A stretch of 28,905 nt of DNA from an uncultured Oscillospiraceae bacterium (GTDB lineage: Bacteria; Bacillota; Clostridia; Oscillospirales; Acutalibacteraceae). Of this stretch, positions 6,215-12,600 are shown piece by piece (the stretch's first letter is position 1; each line of letters begins with the position of its first letter). The position numbers and the translations under genes were made by a program. The notes below the pieces were generated by a model, which saw only the letters and a list, made by a program, of their open reading frames with translations, was not told the DNA's origin and ran no database searches. The DNA is taken from assembly GCA_900546265.1 (NCBI GenBank), contig URCA01000043.1:1-28905 (forward strand), written 5' to 3'.

Positions 6215-7819
6215 TTATAGAGTATACAACTTGGCGGCGCCCTTGGTCATCAGATTCCGGTAGAGGAGGGCGCTGGCGGCGAGAAACGCGAGGGTGACGC
6301 CGGCCATGGTCCACACCGGGGAAAAAAACGCCTGCAGCCCGAAGGTCAGGCCGGCGGCCACCCCCACCAGACCCATGCCGCCCAAGACGGCAATCATGGT
6401 GGCCTGGCTCTGCTTGATGACCTCCGTTTCAGTTTTCCAGGTGAAATGAGGATAGGCGAGATTGACGCGCAGGCCGAACAGCGGGGTGAACACGGCGGCG
6501 GCCAGAGGCAGGGCGAACAGCAGCAGAAGCTCCGGCAGGCCGGGGCGCGTGGCGACGGCCAGCAGGGCGGCGCAAACCGCTGTCAGCGGCACGGTGACAA
6601 GCATCCCCAGCAGCAGCTTGCTGCGAAAAATATCCTTCGCGGTCACCGGCAGAGCCTTGAGCGCCTGGAAGTGCTCCCCCTCCAGGGAAATGGCGCTGGC
6701 GGCCGTGTTGGACATAACGATGAAGAAGCAGAGCAGCAGCGGCAGGGCCAGCCCGATAACGTCCCGCAGGCCGGGAATTTCCAGCGCGCTTTCCAGCCCG
6801 TCCATCCCCACGACCAGCAGGGCCGCCGACGCGACGAGCAGCAGCAGCATGCCGACGGCGGTGTTCATGACATACAGGGGCGAGGCTATATACCTCCGCC
6901 ATTCCTTGCGAAACAGGGCGGCCAGAGGGGTGGCGGTCTTCATGGCCCGCAGCCGGTAGCCGGAGGAGGCGCGCCCGGCGGTAAGCCGGGAATTCCACCG
7001 GCGGAACCGCCAAGCGGTCAGGGCGCAGAAGCCGGCGAACGGGGCCGCCGACACGGCCAGGAAGAGGGTGAGGGCCCCCACGTCCCCCCGGCAGACCGCC
7101 CGCACGAACAGAGGGGCCAGGACATACGCACGGCCCACGGCGTCCATGACGGCCTGGCCGATGTCAGCGAAGTTTTCCACCAGCGTCTGGGCCATAGTGG
7201 AGGCGACCACCACCCCGCACACCAGCACAAGGGACACCAGCAGGTTGACCAGGCTGGAACGCTTGAAGCGGGAGGAAACCAGGGCGAGGAAGGTGCCGAT
7301 CACCGCGGCCGCGATCAGGGGCACCAGGGGAACAGCCAGCAGCGCCAGGAGGAAATATAGGGTATAAAACCAGGGCGGCGCGGCGAACACCGCGTACACC
7401 ACCCAGGCGGGCACCATCGTCAGCAGGGTAAACGCCAGGTTCACACCGTACAGCATCAGCAGGCGGCTGGCCACCAGGCTGCCCGTGCGCACGGGCAGGG
7501 ACATCAGAAGATCGTAATCCTTAAAGGCGAAGAGCAGACCGGGGGCCTTGTAGACGGTGGTCACCAGGGACAGGACGGAGGCCACGGCCATCATCAGACC
7601 GGGCACCAGATCGAGCAGGCCGGCGGGCGCCAGCACGAAGGCCATGCCGACGCTGTACAGCGCCATCATCCCCACGAGCAGCAGGACGACCGCGCCCATC
7701 ATGACCAGGAAGCCGGTCAGCTTGCGCTTTTCGCCGGGATCGCCGGTATGCCGGACCTTATTGAACCCGAACAGGGCCAGCAGCTGATTCTTCAGCAGCA
7801 AACGCACTTCATTCATCAT
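6215..7819 (-). CDS. ABC-2-type transporter permease
   Basis: A 534-residue polytopic membrane protein with about a dozen hydrophobic segments, including LTGFLVMMGAVVLLLVGMMAL, the VLAPAGLLDLVPGLMMAVASV stretch, and a C-terminal pair. A cytosolic part with many arginines falls near the middle (FRRWNSRLTAGRASSGYRL). It resembles the large permeases of ABC-2 exporters (the YtrC/Ecs/SkfF-like type) that pair with a single cytosolic ATPase. The start at 7819 follows GGAG and overlaps the ATPase gene by 11 bases, so the two are translationally coupled. The substrate is not identifiable. It is the third gene of a regulator-ATPase-permease operon. Confidence 0.8.
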   Translation of the reverse strand: MMNEVRLLLKNQLLALFGFNKVRHTGDPGEKRKLTGFLVMMGAVVLLLVGMMALYSVGMAFVLAPAGLLDLVPGLMMAVASVLSLVTTVYKAPGLLFAFKDYDLLMSLPVRTGSLVASRLLMLYGVNLAFTLLTMVPAWVVYAVFAAPPWFYTLYFLLALLAVPLVPLIAAAVIGTFLALVSSRFKRSSLVNLLVSLVLVCGVVVASTMAQTLVENFADIGQAVMDAVGRAYVLAPLFVRAVCRGDVGALTLFLAVSAAPFAGFCALTAWRFRRWNSRLTAGRASSGYRLRAMKTATPLAALFRKEWRRYIASPLYVMNTAVGMLLLLVASAALLVVGMDGLESALEIPGLRDVIGLALPLLLCFFIVMSNTAASAISLEGEHFQALKALPVTAKDIFRSKLLLGMLVTVPLTAVCAALLAVATRPGLPELLLLFALPLAAAVFTPLFGLRVNLAYPHFTWKTETEVIKQSQATMIAVLGGMGLVGVAAGLTFGLQAFFSPVWTMAGVTLAFLAASALLYRNLMTKGAAKLYTL

Positions 7820-8522
7820 CGGTCAACTCCAGGAACACGTCCTCCAGGCTCTGACTGCCCTTGACGGCGTCGGTTTCGCCGCAGGCGATGAGCCGGCCGG
7901 CCTTAATGATGGCGATCTTGTTGCACAGCTTTTCCGCCACCTCCAGAACGTGGGTGCTGAAAAAGATGGCGCTCCCCCGCCCGCACAGCTCATGCATGAT
8001 TTCCTTGAGGGTATGGGAGGCCTTGGGGTCGAGGCCCACGAAGGGTTCGTCCAGCACCAGCAGGCGGGGGGCATGGAGGAGGGCGCCGATGAGGGCCAGC
8101 TTCTGCTTCATGCCGTGGGAATAGGAGGAAACGAGGCCGCCCAGGCTGCCGGTCAGCTCGAAGCGGCGGGCGTAATCGGCGACGCGGGCCTCCCGCTCGG
8201 CCTTCCCCACCCGGAAAACGTCGCCGATGAAATTCAGATACTGGATGCCGGTGAGATGCTCGTACAAATCGGGGTTGTCGGGGATGTAGGCGGTGACGCT
8301 TTTGCAGGCCACCGGGTCGCTCTTCACCGAATGGCCGTCTATTAAAATCTCGCCCTCGGTGAAATCCAGCACCCCGACCACGGCGCGGATGGTGGTGGTT
8401 TTGCCGGCGCCGTTATGGCCGATGAAGCCGAAAATATCGCCAGCTGCCACTGTCAGGGACAAATCGTCCACGGCCCGGCGGCCGCCCTTGTAGGTCTTGG
8501 AAAAATGAGAAATCGTCAGCAT
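7809..8522 (-). CDS. ABC transporter ATP-binding protein
   Basis: A 237-residue nucleotide-binding subunit with every expected motif: Walker A GHNGAGKTT, Q-loop region around TAYIPDNPDLYEHL, signature YSHGMKQKL (a degenerate LSGGQ, common in ABC-2 ATPases), Walker B LLVLDEPFVGLDP, and the switch His in FFSTHVLEVAE. It powers the downstream permease. I chose the ATG at 8522, with AGGA nine bases upstream, over the TTG at 8531 that lies against the ribosome site. The regulator stop is 33 bases upstream. Confidence 0.92.
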   Translation of the reverse strand: MLTISHFSKTYKGGRRAVDDLSLTVAAGDIFGFIGHNGAGKTTTIRAVVGVLDFTEGEILIDGHSVKSDPVACKSVTAYIPDNPDLYEHLTGIQYLNFIGDVFRVGKAEREARVADYARRFELTGSLGGLVSSYSHGMKQKLALIGALLHAPRLLVLDEPFVGLDPKASHTLKEIMHELCGRGSAIFFSTHVLEVAEKLCNKIAIIKAGRLIACGETDAVKGSQSLEDVFLELTDDE

Positions 8523-8555
8523 AGGATCCAATCCTTTCCAGAGCGGCGCACCGCT

Positions 8556-9122
8556 CTACTTCTCCCTCCGGCCGGGGCGCATGTCCGCCGGCGTCAGGAT
8601 GGTGGTCAGCCGCCGCTGCCTGCGTCCCTCCCCGGGCGGGAGCGCGGCGGCCTCCATTACCAGGGCGCTCAGCTTTTCACCGAAGGCCTGCCATTCCGCG
8701 TCGTTCATAAAGAGGGTGGCGGCGGACACGCCCAGGCCGTCACGGGCGGGATCCGCCTCATCCTCCGCCAGATACCGCTCCACCTCCCCGATGAGGCTTA
8801 TCAGCAGGGCGGGCAGCATCCGGCGCAGCTCCTCCTTCGTCGGCGGGCCCTGGGCGGGCTTGCCCAACTTCTCGTCCGCCGGATTATCCGTCAGGGCGTA
8901 GGTGCGTTCCACCGTCCCCCGCACCCGGGTTTCCTCCACCACCGTGAGATACCCCAGCTCCGTCAGGGTGCGCAGATGGCGGTAGAGACTGGCGCGCGGA
9001 ATGTCGGGCAGGGCGGCGGCCAGCTCCTGCACGGTGGCGGTGCCCAGAAGGGCCAGCCGCTGCACCAGGCGCAGGCGCACCGGATGCATCAGGACGCTGT
9101 GCGCAAAGTCGGCCAACGTCAT
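8556..9122 (-). CDS. ArsR-like winged-helix transcriptional regulator of the ABC operon
   Basis: A 188-residue protein whose first ~90 residues form a winged helix of the ArsR/HTH_20 type: HSVLMHPVRLRLVQRLALLG, TVQELAAALPDIPRASLYRHL as recognition helices, and a wing around VVEETRVRGTVERTYAL. The remaining ~95 residues are helical and unassigned, perhaps a ligand or dimer domain. It begins at 9122 after GGAGGTGAG, so the longer frame to 9308 is spurious. It opens a three-gene operon with the ATPase and permease. A palindromic operator over the -10 box suggests self-repression. PadR is a less likely alternative family. Confidence 0.8.
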   Translation of the reverse strand: MTLADFAHSVLMHPVRLRLVQRLALLGTATVQELAAALPDIPRASLYRHLRTLTELGYLTVVEETRVRGTVERTYALTDNPADEKLGKPAQGPPTKEELRRMLPALLISLIGEVERYLAEDEADPARDGLGVSAATLFMNDAEWQAFGEKLSALVMEAAALPPGEGRRQRRLTTILTPADMRPGRREK

Positions 9123-9134
9123 CTCACCTCCAAG

Positions 9135-9158
9135 ATTATTATCAATTTTGATAATAAT
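9135..9158. promoter_or_regulatory. Palindromic operator overlapping the -10 box
   Basis: ATTATTATCAA (9135-9145), two bases, then TTGATAATAAT (9148-9158) form a perfect 11+11 palindrome in GC-rich surroundings. The -10 hexamer of the regulator operon (9151-9156) lies within the right arm. Binding there would block RNA polymerase, the expected layout for ArsR-type autoregulation. Confidence 0.75.
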
Positions 9159-9179
9159 CCAAAATTCGAGACTTGTCAA
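9151..9179 (-). promoter_or_regulatory. Sigma-A promoter of the regulator-ABC operon
   Basis: On the minus strand TTGACA (plus 9174-9179) and TATTAT (plus 9151-9156) with a 17-base spacer: a consensus -35 and a near-consensus -10, placed 29 bases before the regulator ATG. Confidence 0.8.
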
Positions 9180-9275
9180 GACAAAGAATGACAGGATTGT
9201 TATTAAATTGTAACCATAATCGCCTGTTTTCCGGTAGGCGGCGTGGTATAGTGGGGGGAGAATACAGAGGGGATT

Positions 9276-9311
9276 CGTTTGAAAGAAAGACACCCGCCTT
9301 TCGTTCAAACG
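9276..9311. repeat. 14-bp inverted repeat of unknown role
   Basis: CGTTTGAAAGAAAG (9276-9289) pairs with CTTTCGTTCAAACG (9298-9311) with one mismatch around an 8-base loop. It is in the 418-base gap between the ABC operon promoter and the sigG terminator, just before the pstS-like remnant. It could be the relic of a terminator or of a mobile-element end. The short GGTTTTG after it is weak support for a terminator. Nothing else is evident between 9180 and 9340. Confidence 0.45.
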
Positions 9312-9345
9312 GGTTTTGTGGAAGGGAATGAATCATGATCATGAA

Positions 9346-9471
9346 AACGCCGGCCTGACCCAGCAGCAGCTCAAGAACATCTACGCCGGCAAAATCACCA
9401 GCTGGAAGGCGGTGGGCGGCGCGGATCGCCCCATCATCGCCTTCCAGCGCAACGCGGATTCGGGCAGCCAT
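9346..9471 (+). pseudogene. Internal fragment of a PstS-like phosphate-binding protein
   Basis: Forty-two codons read NAGLTQQQLKNIYAGKITSW and continue KAVGGADRPIIAFQRNADSG, then SH. This is the conserved middle segment of PstS-type phosphate-binding proteins (LTxEQLxxIYxGKITNWKxVGG and the following PIxxFQRNxGSGS phosphate-binding loop). Neither the signal peptide and N-terminal lobe nor the C-terminal lobe is present. On the right the similarity ends about 30 bases before the sigG terminator. The rest of the open frame to 10398 is only the antisense of sigG. It is a deletion remnant, so no function is expected. Confidence 0.75.
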
Positions 9472-9501
9472 ACGCGCCGGGAGAACGCGTGGGGCGCAAA
9501 T

Positions 9502-9542
9502 AAATCCGCCGTTCCCCGGAAGTCCCGGGGAACGGCGGATTT
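9502..9542 (-). terminator. Terminator of sigG
   Basis: A perfect 18-bp stem (plus 9502-9519 with 9525-9542, five-base loop). On the minus strand it ends GGCGGATTT and is followed by ATTTGCGCC. The last two stem bases overlap the sigG stop codon region. Confidence 0.85.
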
Positions 9543-10308
9543 ATATCTGTTTTTTGATCCGATCGAGGGCACCCTTTTCCAGGCGGCTGACCTGGGCCTG
9601 GCTGATGCCGATTTCGCTGGATACCTCGATTTGGGTCATGCCCTTGAAAAAGCGGAGATTGAGGATGCGCTTCTCACGGTCGCTCAGGTTCCGGATGGCT
9701 TCCTTCAGGGCGATTTCATCCAGCCAGTTGCGATCGTCGTTGTGATCCCCCACCTGATCCATCACATAGATGGTGTCGCCCCCGTCGGAATAGACCGGCT
9801 CGTACAGGCTGACCGGCTCCACGATGGATTCCAGGGCCAGCACCACATCCTCCTTGGGCATATCCAGCTCCTTGGCGATCTCCTCCACGGTGGGATCCCG
9901 GAGCTTTTCGTTGGTGAGCCGCTCCTTGACCTGCATGGCCTTATAGGCGGTGTCCCGCATGGATCGGCTGATGCGGATGCTGTTGTTGTCCCGCAGGTAG
10001 CGGCGGATTTCGCCGATGATCATGGGCACCGCATAGGTGGAAAACCGGACGTTCAGGGTGACGTCGAAGTTATCGATGGCCTTGATGAGGCCGATGCACC
10101 CCACCTGGAACAGATCGTCCAGGTTCTCGCCCCGTTGGGTGAAGCGCTGAATGACGCTGAGCACCAGCCTCAGATTGCCGTTGACCAGATCCTCCCTGGC
10201 CGACGCGTCCCCCTCATGCATCCGCCTGAGCAGCTGCATCTTCTCGCTCTCGGTGAGCACCTTCAAAGTCGCGGTATTCACCCCGCAGATTTCGACCTTG
10301 TTGTACAT
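9541..10308 (-). CDS. sigG: Forespore sigma factor SigG
   Basis: A 255-residue sigma-70 family protein, the late forespore sigma factor. The N-terminus MYNKVEICGVNTATLKVLT is the characteristic SigG opening. Region 2 is present (NLRLVLSVIQRF, LDDLFQVGCIGLIKAIDNFD, FSTYAVPMIIGEIRRYLRD), as are region 3 (DPTVEEIAKELDM) and region 4 (LSDREKRILNLRFF then the helix-turn-helix EVSSEIGISQAQVSRLEKGA). The ATG at 10308 follows AGAGGA by about eight bases. It lies downstream of sigE in the classic spoIIGA-sigE-sigG order, with its own compartment-specific promoter candidate in the 127-base gap. Holoenzyme activity would be controlled by SpoIIAB/CsfB-type factors not seen here. Confidence 0.97.
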   Translation of the reverse strand: MYNKVEICGVNTATLKVLTESEKMQLLRRMHEGDASAREDLVNGNLRLVLSVIQRFTQRGENLDDLFQVGCIGLIKAIDNFDVTLNVRFSTYAVPMIIGEIRRYLRDNNSIRISRSMRDTAYKAMQVKERLTNEKLRDPTVEEIAKELDMPKEDVVLALESIVEPVSLYEPVYSDGGDTIYVMDQVGDHNDDRNWLDEIALKEAIRNLSDREKRILNLRFFKGMTQIEVSSEIGISQAQVSRLEKGALDRIKKQI

Positions 10309-10359
10309 CGGGACACGTCCTCTCTGCAAATGGCGTGGCCCGTGAAAGGGCCCTGCTTC

Positions 10360-10388
10360 CAGTATTGCCAGATGCAGGGAGAACATGC
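10360..10388 (-). promoter_or_regulatory. Candidate sigma-F/sigma-G promoter of sigG
   Basis: On the minus strand GGCAATACTG (plus 10360-10369) fits the Bacillus sigma-F -10 pattern GGHRANAHTR at every position. GCATG (plus 10384-10388) fits the forespore -35 class (GHATR) at a 14-base distance, or 17 to the sigma-G-style core AATACT. The site is 52 bases before the sigG ATG, where autoregulated forespore promoters usually sit. Confidence 0.6.
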
Positions 10389-10435
10389 AGGAGGGTGAAA
10401 AAACCTCGCTGGAAAAAAACGGCGCGAACGGAAAA

Positions 10436-11191
10436 TCAGCCCGCCCGCTCGATGTCTTTTTTCAGGCGCTTGATGATCTTTTTTTCCAGACGGGAGATGT
10501 AGGACTGAGAAATCCCCAGCAGATCCGCCACCTCCTTCTGGGTATGCTCCTGGTTGCCGCTCAGGCCGAAGCGCAGCTCCATTATCAGCTGTTCCCGTTC
10601 GGACAGGCGGCGCACGCACTCGAGCAGCAGGTTTTTTTCCGCCTCCTGCTCGATGTTGCGGTTGACGATGTCGGGATCGCTGCCCAGGATGTCGGACAGG
10701 AGCAGCTCGTTGCCGTCCCAATCCACGTTGAGGGGCTCGTCGATGGACAGTTCGTTGCGCAGCTGGGTGTTTTTGCGCAGGTGCATGAGGATTTCATTCT
10801 CGATGCAGCGGGAGGAATAGGTGGCCAGCTTGATGTTGCGGGAGGGGCAGAAGGTGTTGACCGCCTTGATGAGGCCAATGGTGCCGATGGAGATGAGATC
10901 CTCGATGCCCACACCGGAATTCTCGAACTTCCGGGCGATATAGACCACGAGACGCAGGTTGTGCGTAATCAGCATATCCCGGGCGTCCGGATCCCCCTCC
11001 TCCATCCGGCGGAAGACGTCCGCTTCCTCGGCGGGGGTCAGGGGCGGCGGCAGCGTGTCCGCACCGTTGATATAGTGGACGTCCTCCCCCGCACGGCGCA
11101 GCAGCCGCCGCCAGAGGCGGGATAAAAAGCTCTCCAGCCGCGGCAGCAGGCCGGCGGGCAGAGGCACTTCCTCGCGTTTGACTGTGATCAT
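10436..11191 (-). CDS. sigE: Mother-cell sigma factor SigE (pro-sigma-E)
   Basis: A 251-residue early mother-cell sigma factor. The basic, amphipathic N-terminal pro-region (LPRLESFLSRLWRRLLRRAG) precedes the processing area HYINGADTLPPPL, cleaved by SpoIIGA in other spore formers. Region 2 is intact (NLRLVVYIARKFENSGVGIE, LISIGTIGLIKAVNTF, KLATYSSRCIENEILMHLRK), as are the DEPLNVDWDGNELLLSDIL linker and region 4 (LSEREQLIMELRFGL, then EVADLLGISQSYISRLEKK). AAGGGGG about ten bases upstream is the ribosome site. It directly abuts the right end (plus 11208) of a MITE-like repeat that separates sigE from spoIIGA. Confidence 0.97.
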   Translation of the reverse strand: MITVKREEVPLPAGLLPRLESFLSRLWRRLLRRAGEDVHYINGADTLPPPLTPAEEADVFRRMEEGDPDARDMLITHNLRLVVYIARKFENSGVGIEDLISIGTIGLIKAVNTFCPSRNIKLATYSSRCIENEILMHLRKNTQLRNELSIDEPLNVDWDGNELLLSDILGSDPDIVNRNIEQEAEKNLLLECVRRLSEREQLIMELRFGLSGNQEHTQKEVADLLGISQSYISRLEKKIIKRLKKDIERAG

Positions 11192-11207
11192 GGTTCGATT
11201 TCCCCCT

Positions 11208-11368
11208 TAGAGCAATTAGCGAATAAACTGGCACAAGTTCGGCGGTAAAAATGGCGTGAAGACGTCGTTGTCGTCCTTGGCGGGCGCCAGCCCGCCGGCG
11301 TCCTCCGCCTTGCCCCACATCATTTTTCCTCGCCTCCTTTTATGCCATTCCACCCGCCAATTGCTCTA
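11208..11368 (-). mobile_element. MITE-like element, copy 1, between spoIIGA and sigE
   Basis: A 161-bp element flanked by TA at both ends (11208-11209 and 11367-11368). Its imperfect terminal inverted repeats open GAGCAATTAGCG at one end and GAGCAATTGGCG at the other, and the arms stay alignable for about 24 bases (ending GGCA). It is the reverse complement of the copy at 22333-22471, sharing both ends and the internal blocks AAAAGGAGGCGAGGAAAAATG and GCCATTTTTAC plus GCCGAACTTGTG. No transposase is encoded. Joining the flanks with a single TA recreates an ATGA overlap of spoIIGA and sigE, which argues for insertion after that operon formed. TA duplication suggests mobilisation by an IS630/mariner-like enzyme (inference). 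Confidence 0.8.
11216..11323 (-). CDS. Possible 35-residue peptide encoded in MITE-like copy 1
   Basis: Inside the element a strong AGGAGG lies ten bases before an ATG at 11323 that overlaps the spoIIGA stop (ATGA). The frame runs 35 codons: it starts MMWGKAEDAGGLAPAK and ends FLPPNLCQFIR before a TAA in the terminal repeat. Copy 2 keeps the Shine-Dalgarno, the ATG and the GKAE residues, but its frame then diverges. This makes a conserved peptide uncertain. It may only be a translation-coupling device. No homologous family is recognised. Confidence 0.3.
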   Translation of the reverse strand: MMWGKAEDAGGLAPAKDDNDVFTPFLPPNLCQFIR

Positions 11369-12318
11369 GATGAACGCCCGGCGATGGGCGGAAAGCTCGC
11401 GGATTTCGCCGGCGGCGCGTCGAACAGGCCGGCGATGTCGGTGCCCACCAGCGCGTCGTAGTCCCCCCGGCCCAGTTCCTCGCAGACGGCCACATAGGCA
11501 CCAGTGGCGTCCCGGTTCGCGCCGTTTTCCGCCACCACGGTCAGATGCTCCGGGCGGAAGGCGGGCAGCAACCCGTCGCCCCCCACCGAGCGGAAGGGTA
11601 CCAGCCGTAAACGGCTGCGCACCGCGGCGGCCGCGCCGCCGTTTCCAGCCCCGGCCTCGCCGGAGACGAAGGCGGCCGGATCCCGGAGTGCCTCCCGCAC
11701 CTCGGCGGGCAGGACGCTCTCCAGCGCGGCGCGGCGGACCACCGCCACCGGGCTGCCGGAAAACAGTTCGGTCAGGCTGTTGCCGCTGTCGTACAGGGCG
11801 CGCACCGCCGCCGTCCGCCCGCCGCAGGTCACCAGCAGGCGGTAATCCCGGCCCAAAGGCGCCTTTTTGCGGGTAAACCGGTCGTACAGGCACAGGGCGC
11901 CGTAGCTCACCACGGTCAGCAGCACGAGGGTCAGCGGAGAGACGTCGTAATACACCACGCCGCCCACCACGTAAAAGCCCTGGGGCGCGGCGAAGAAGTA
12001 CAACGCGCCGGCCATGCCGGCAAACAGCGTGGAGATGACGAAAAAGACCACCACGGCTTTTATGTACGGCAGCCGCCCCCGCCAAGGAAAGGCCACCAGG
12101 AGAATGACGCAGGCCGCCGCCAGCTTGACCGCCGTGGCGGCGGCCGTGGGCAGGTCGGGCAGGAAGATCAGGCAGGAGGTCGCGGCCCCCAGCAGGGCGC
12201 CCAGCACCATCCGCCAGCGGCGGCGGGGCAGGCGCAGGATGCGGGCCGTGGCCAGCAGAAGGATGAAATCGATCCACAGGTTCAACGCCAGCAGCACATC
12301 GATGTAAATGACCGGCAT
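11320..12318 (-). CDS. spoIIGA: Sigma-E processing peptidase SpoIIGA, with MITE-derived C-terminus
   Basis: A 332-residue membrane aspartic protease that activates pro-sigma-E at the asymmetric septum. The N-terminal half has five hydrophobic segments beginning PVIYIDVLLALNLWIDFILL. The C-terminal half is the protease domain with the catalytic DSGN motif in RALYDSGNSLTELFSGSPVA. The ATG at 12318 follows AAAGGGA by nine bases; an upstream ATG at 12342 is less likely. The last 15 residues (RAIGGWNGIKGGEEK) and the stop are translated from the inserted repeat. Without it the gene would end six codons after SS (KGEIEP) at a TGA overlapping the sigE start. Whether the foreign tail affects activity is unknown. 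Confidence 0.92.
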   Translation of the reverse strand: MPVIYIDVLLALNLWIDFILLLATARILRLPRRRWRMVLGALLGAATSCLIFLPDLPTAAATAVKLAAACVILLVAFPWRGRLPYIKAVVVFFVISTLFAGMAGALYFFAAPQGFYVVGGVVYYDVSPLTLVLLTVVSYGALCLYDRFTRKKAPLGRDYRLLVTCGGRTAAVRALYDSGNSLTELFSGSPVAVVRRAALESVLPAEVREALRDPAAFVSGEAGAGNGGAAAAVRSRLRLVPFRSVGGDGLLPAFRPEHLTVVAENGANRDATGAYVAVCEELGRGDYDALVGTDIAGLFDAPPAKSASFPPIAGRSSRAIGGWNGIKGGEEK

Positions 12319-12385
12319 CCGCCTCGTCCCTTTCGTATACAAACGCCCGTCCCAAGGTCACGCGGACATCCGGGCTTGTATATCC

Positions 12386-12461
12386 ATTATATCGTCAGGC
12401 GGGGGGAAATTATGCCGAATGAGGAGAGGCGGCGGCGTTTTTTTATGAAAAGGCTGTCGAA
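12386..12461 (-). promoter_or_regulatory. spoIIG-type promoter with two Spo0A-box matches
   Basis: On the minus strand a consensus -10 TATAAT (plus 12386-12391) lies 67 bases before spoIIGA. Two TGNCGAA Spo0A-box matches sit upstream on the plus strand: TGCCGAA at 12413-12419, in the -35 position, and TGTCGAA at 12455-12461, near -80. A poor -35 (TTCGGC) would be 22 bases from the -10. That long spacing, and one box at about -37 plus one near -87, are known features of the Bacillus subtilis spoIIG promoter. Confidence 0.65.
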
Positions 12462-12517
12462 TTCTTCCTGCCCGGACGCCGGGATTCGCCGGAATTCGCG
12501 GAAAAGCGCGCGGCCGG

Positions 12518-12546
12518 TTGGCTTTTTCGCGCAAATGTGCTATACT
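12518..12546 (+). promoter_or_regulatory. Sigma-A promoter of the nucleoid-associated protein gene
   Basis: TTGGCT (12518-12523) and TATACT (12541-12546), 17 bases apart, 54 bases before the start codon at 12601. The region is divergent from the spoIIG promoter. Confidence 0.65.
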
Positions 12547-12600
12547 GGCAGCGCGCGGCCGGGCGGCCGAACTTTACACAACAAGGACGGGACACACACC

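Noticed and set aside
9472..10398. Continuation of the pstS-like frame into a 360-codon protein
   Set aside because: Beyond position 9471 the translation is only the complement of the terminator and sigG.
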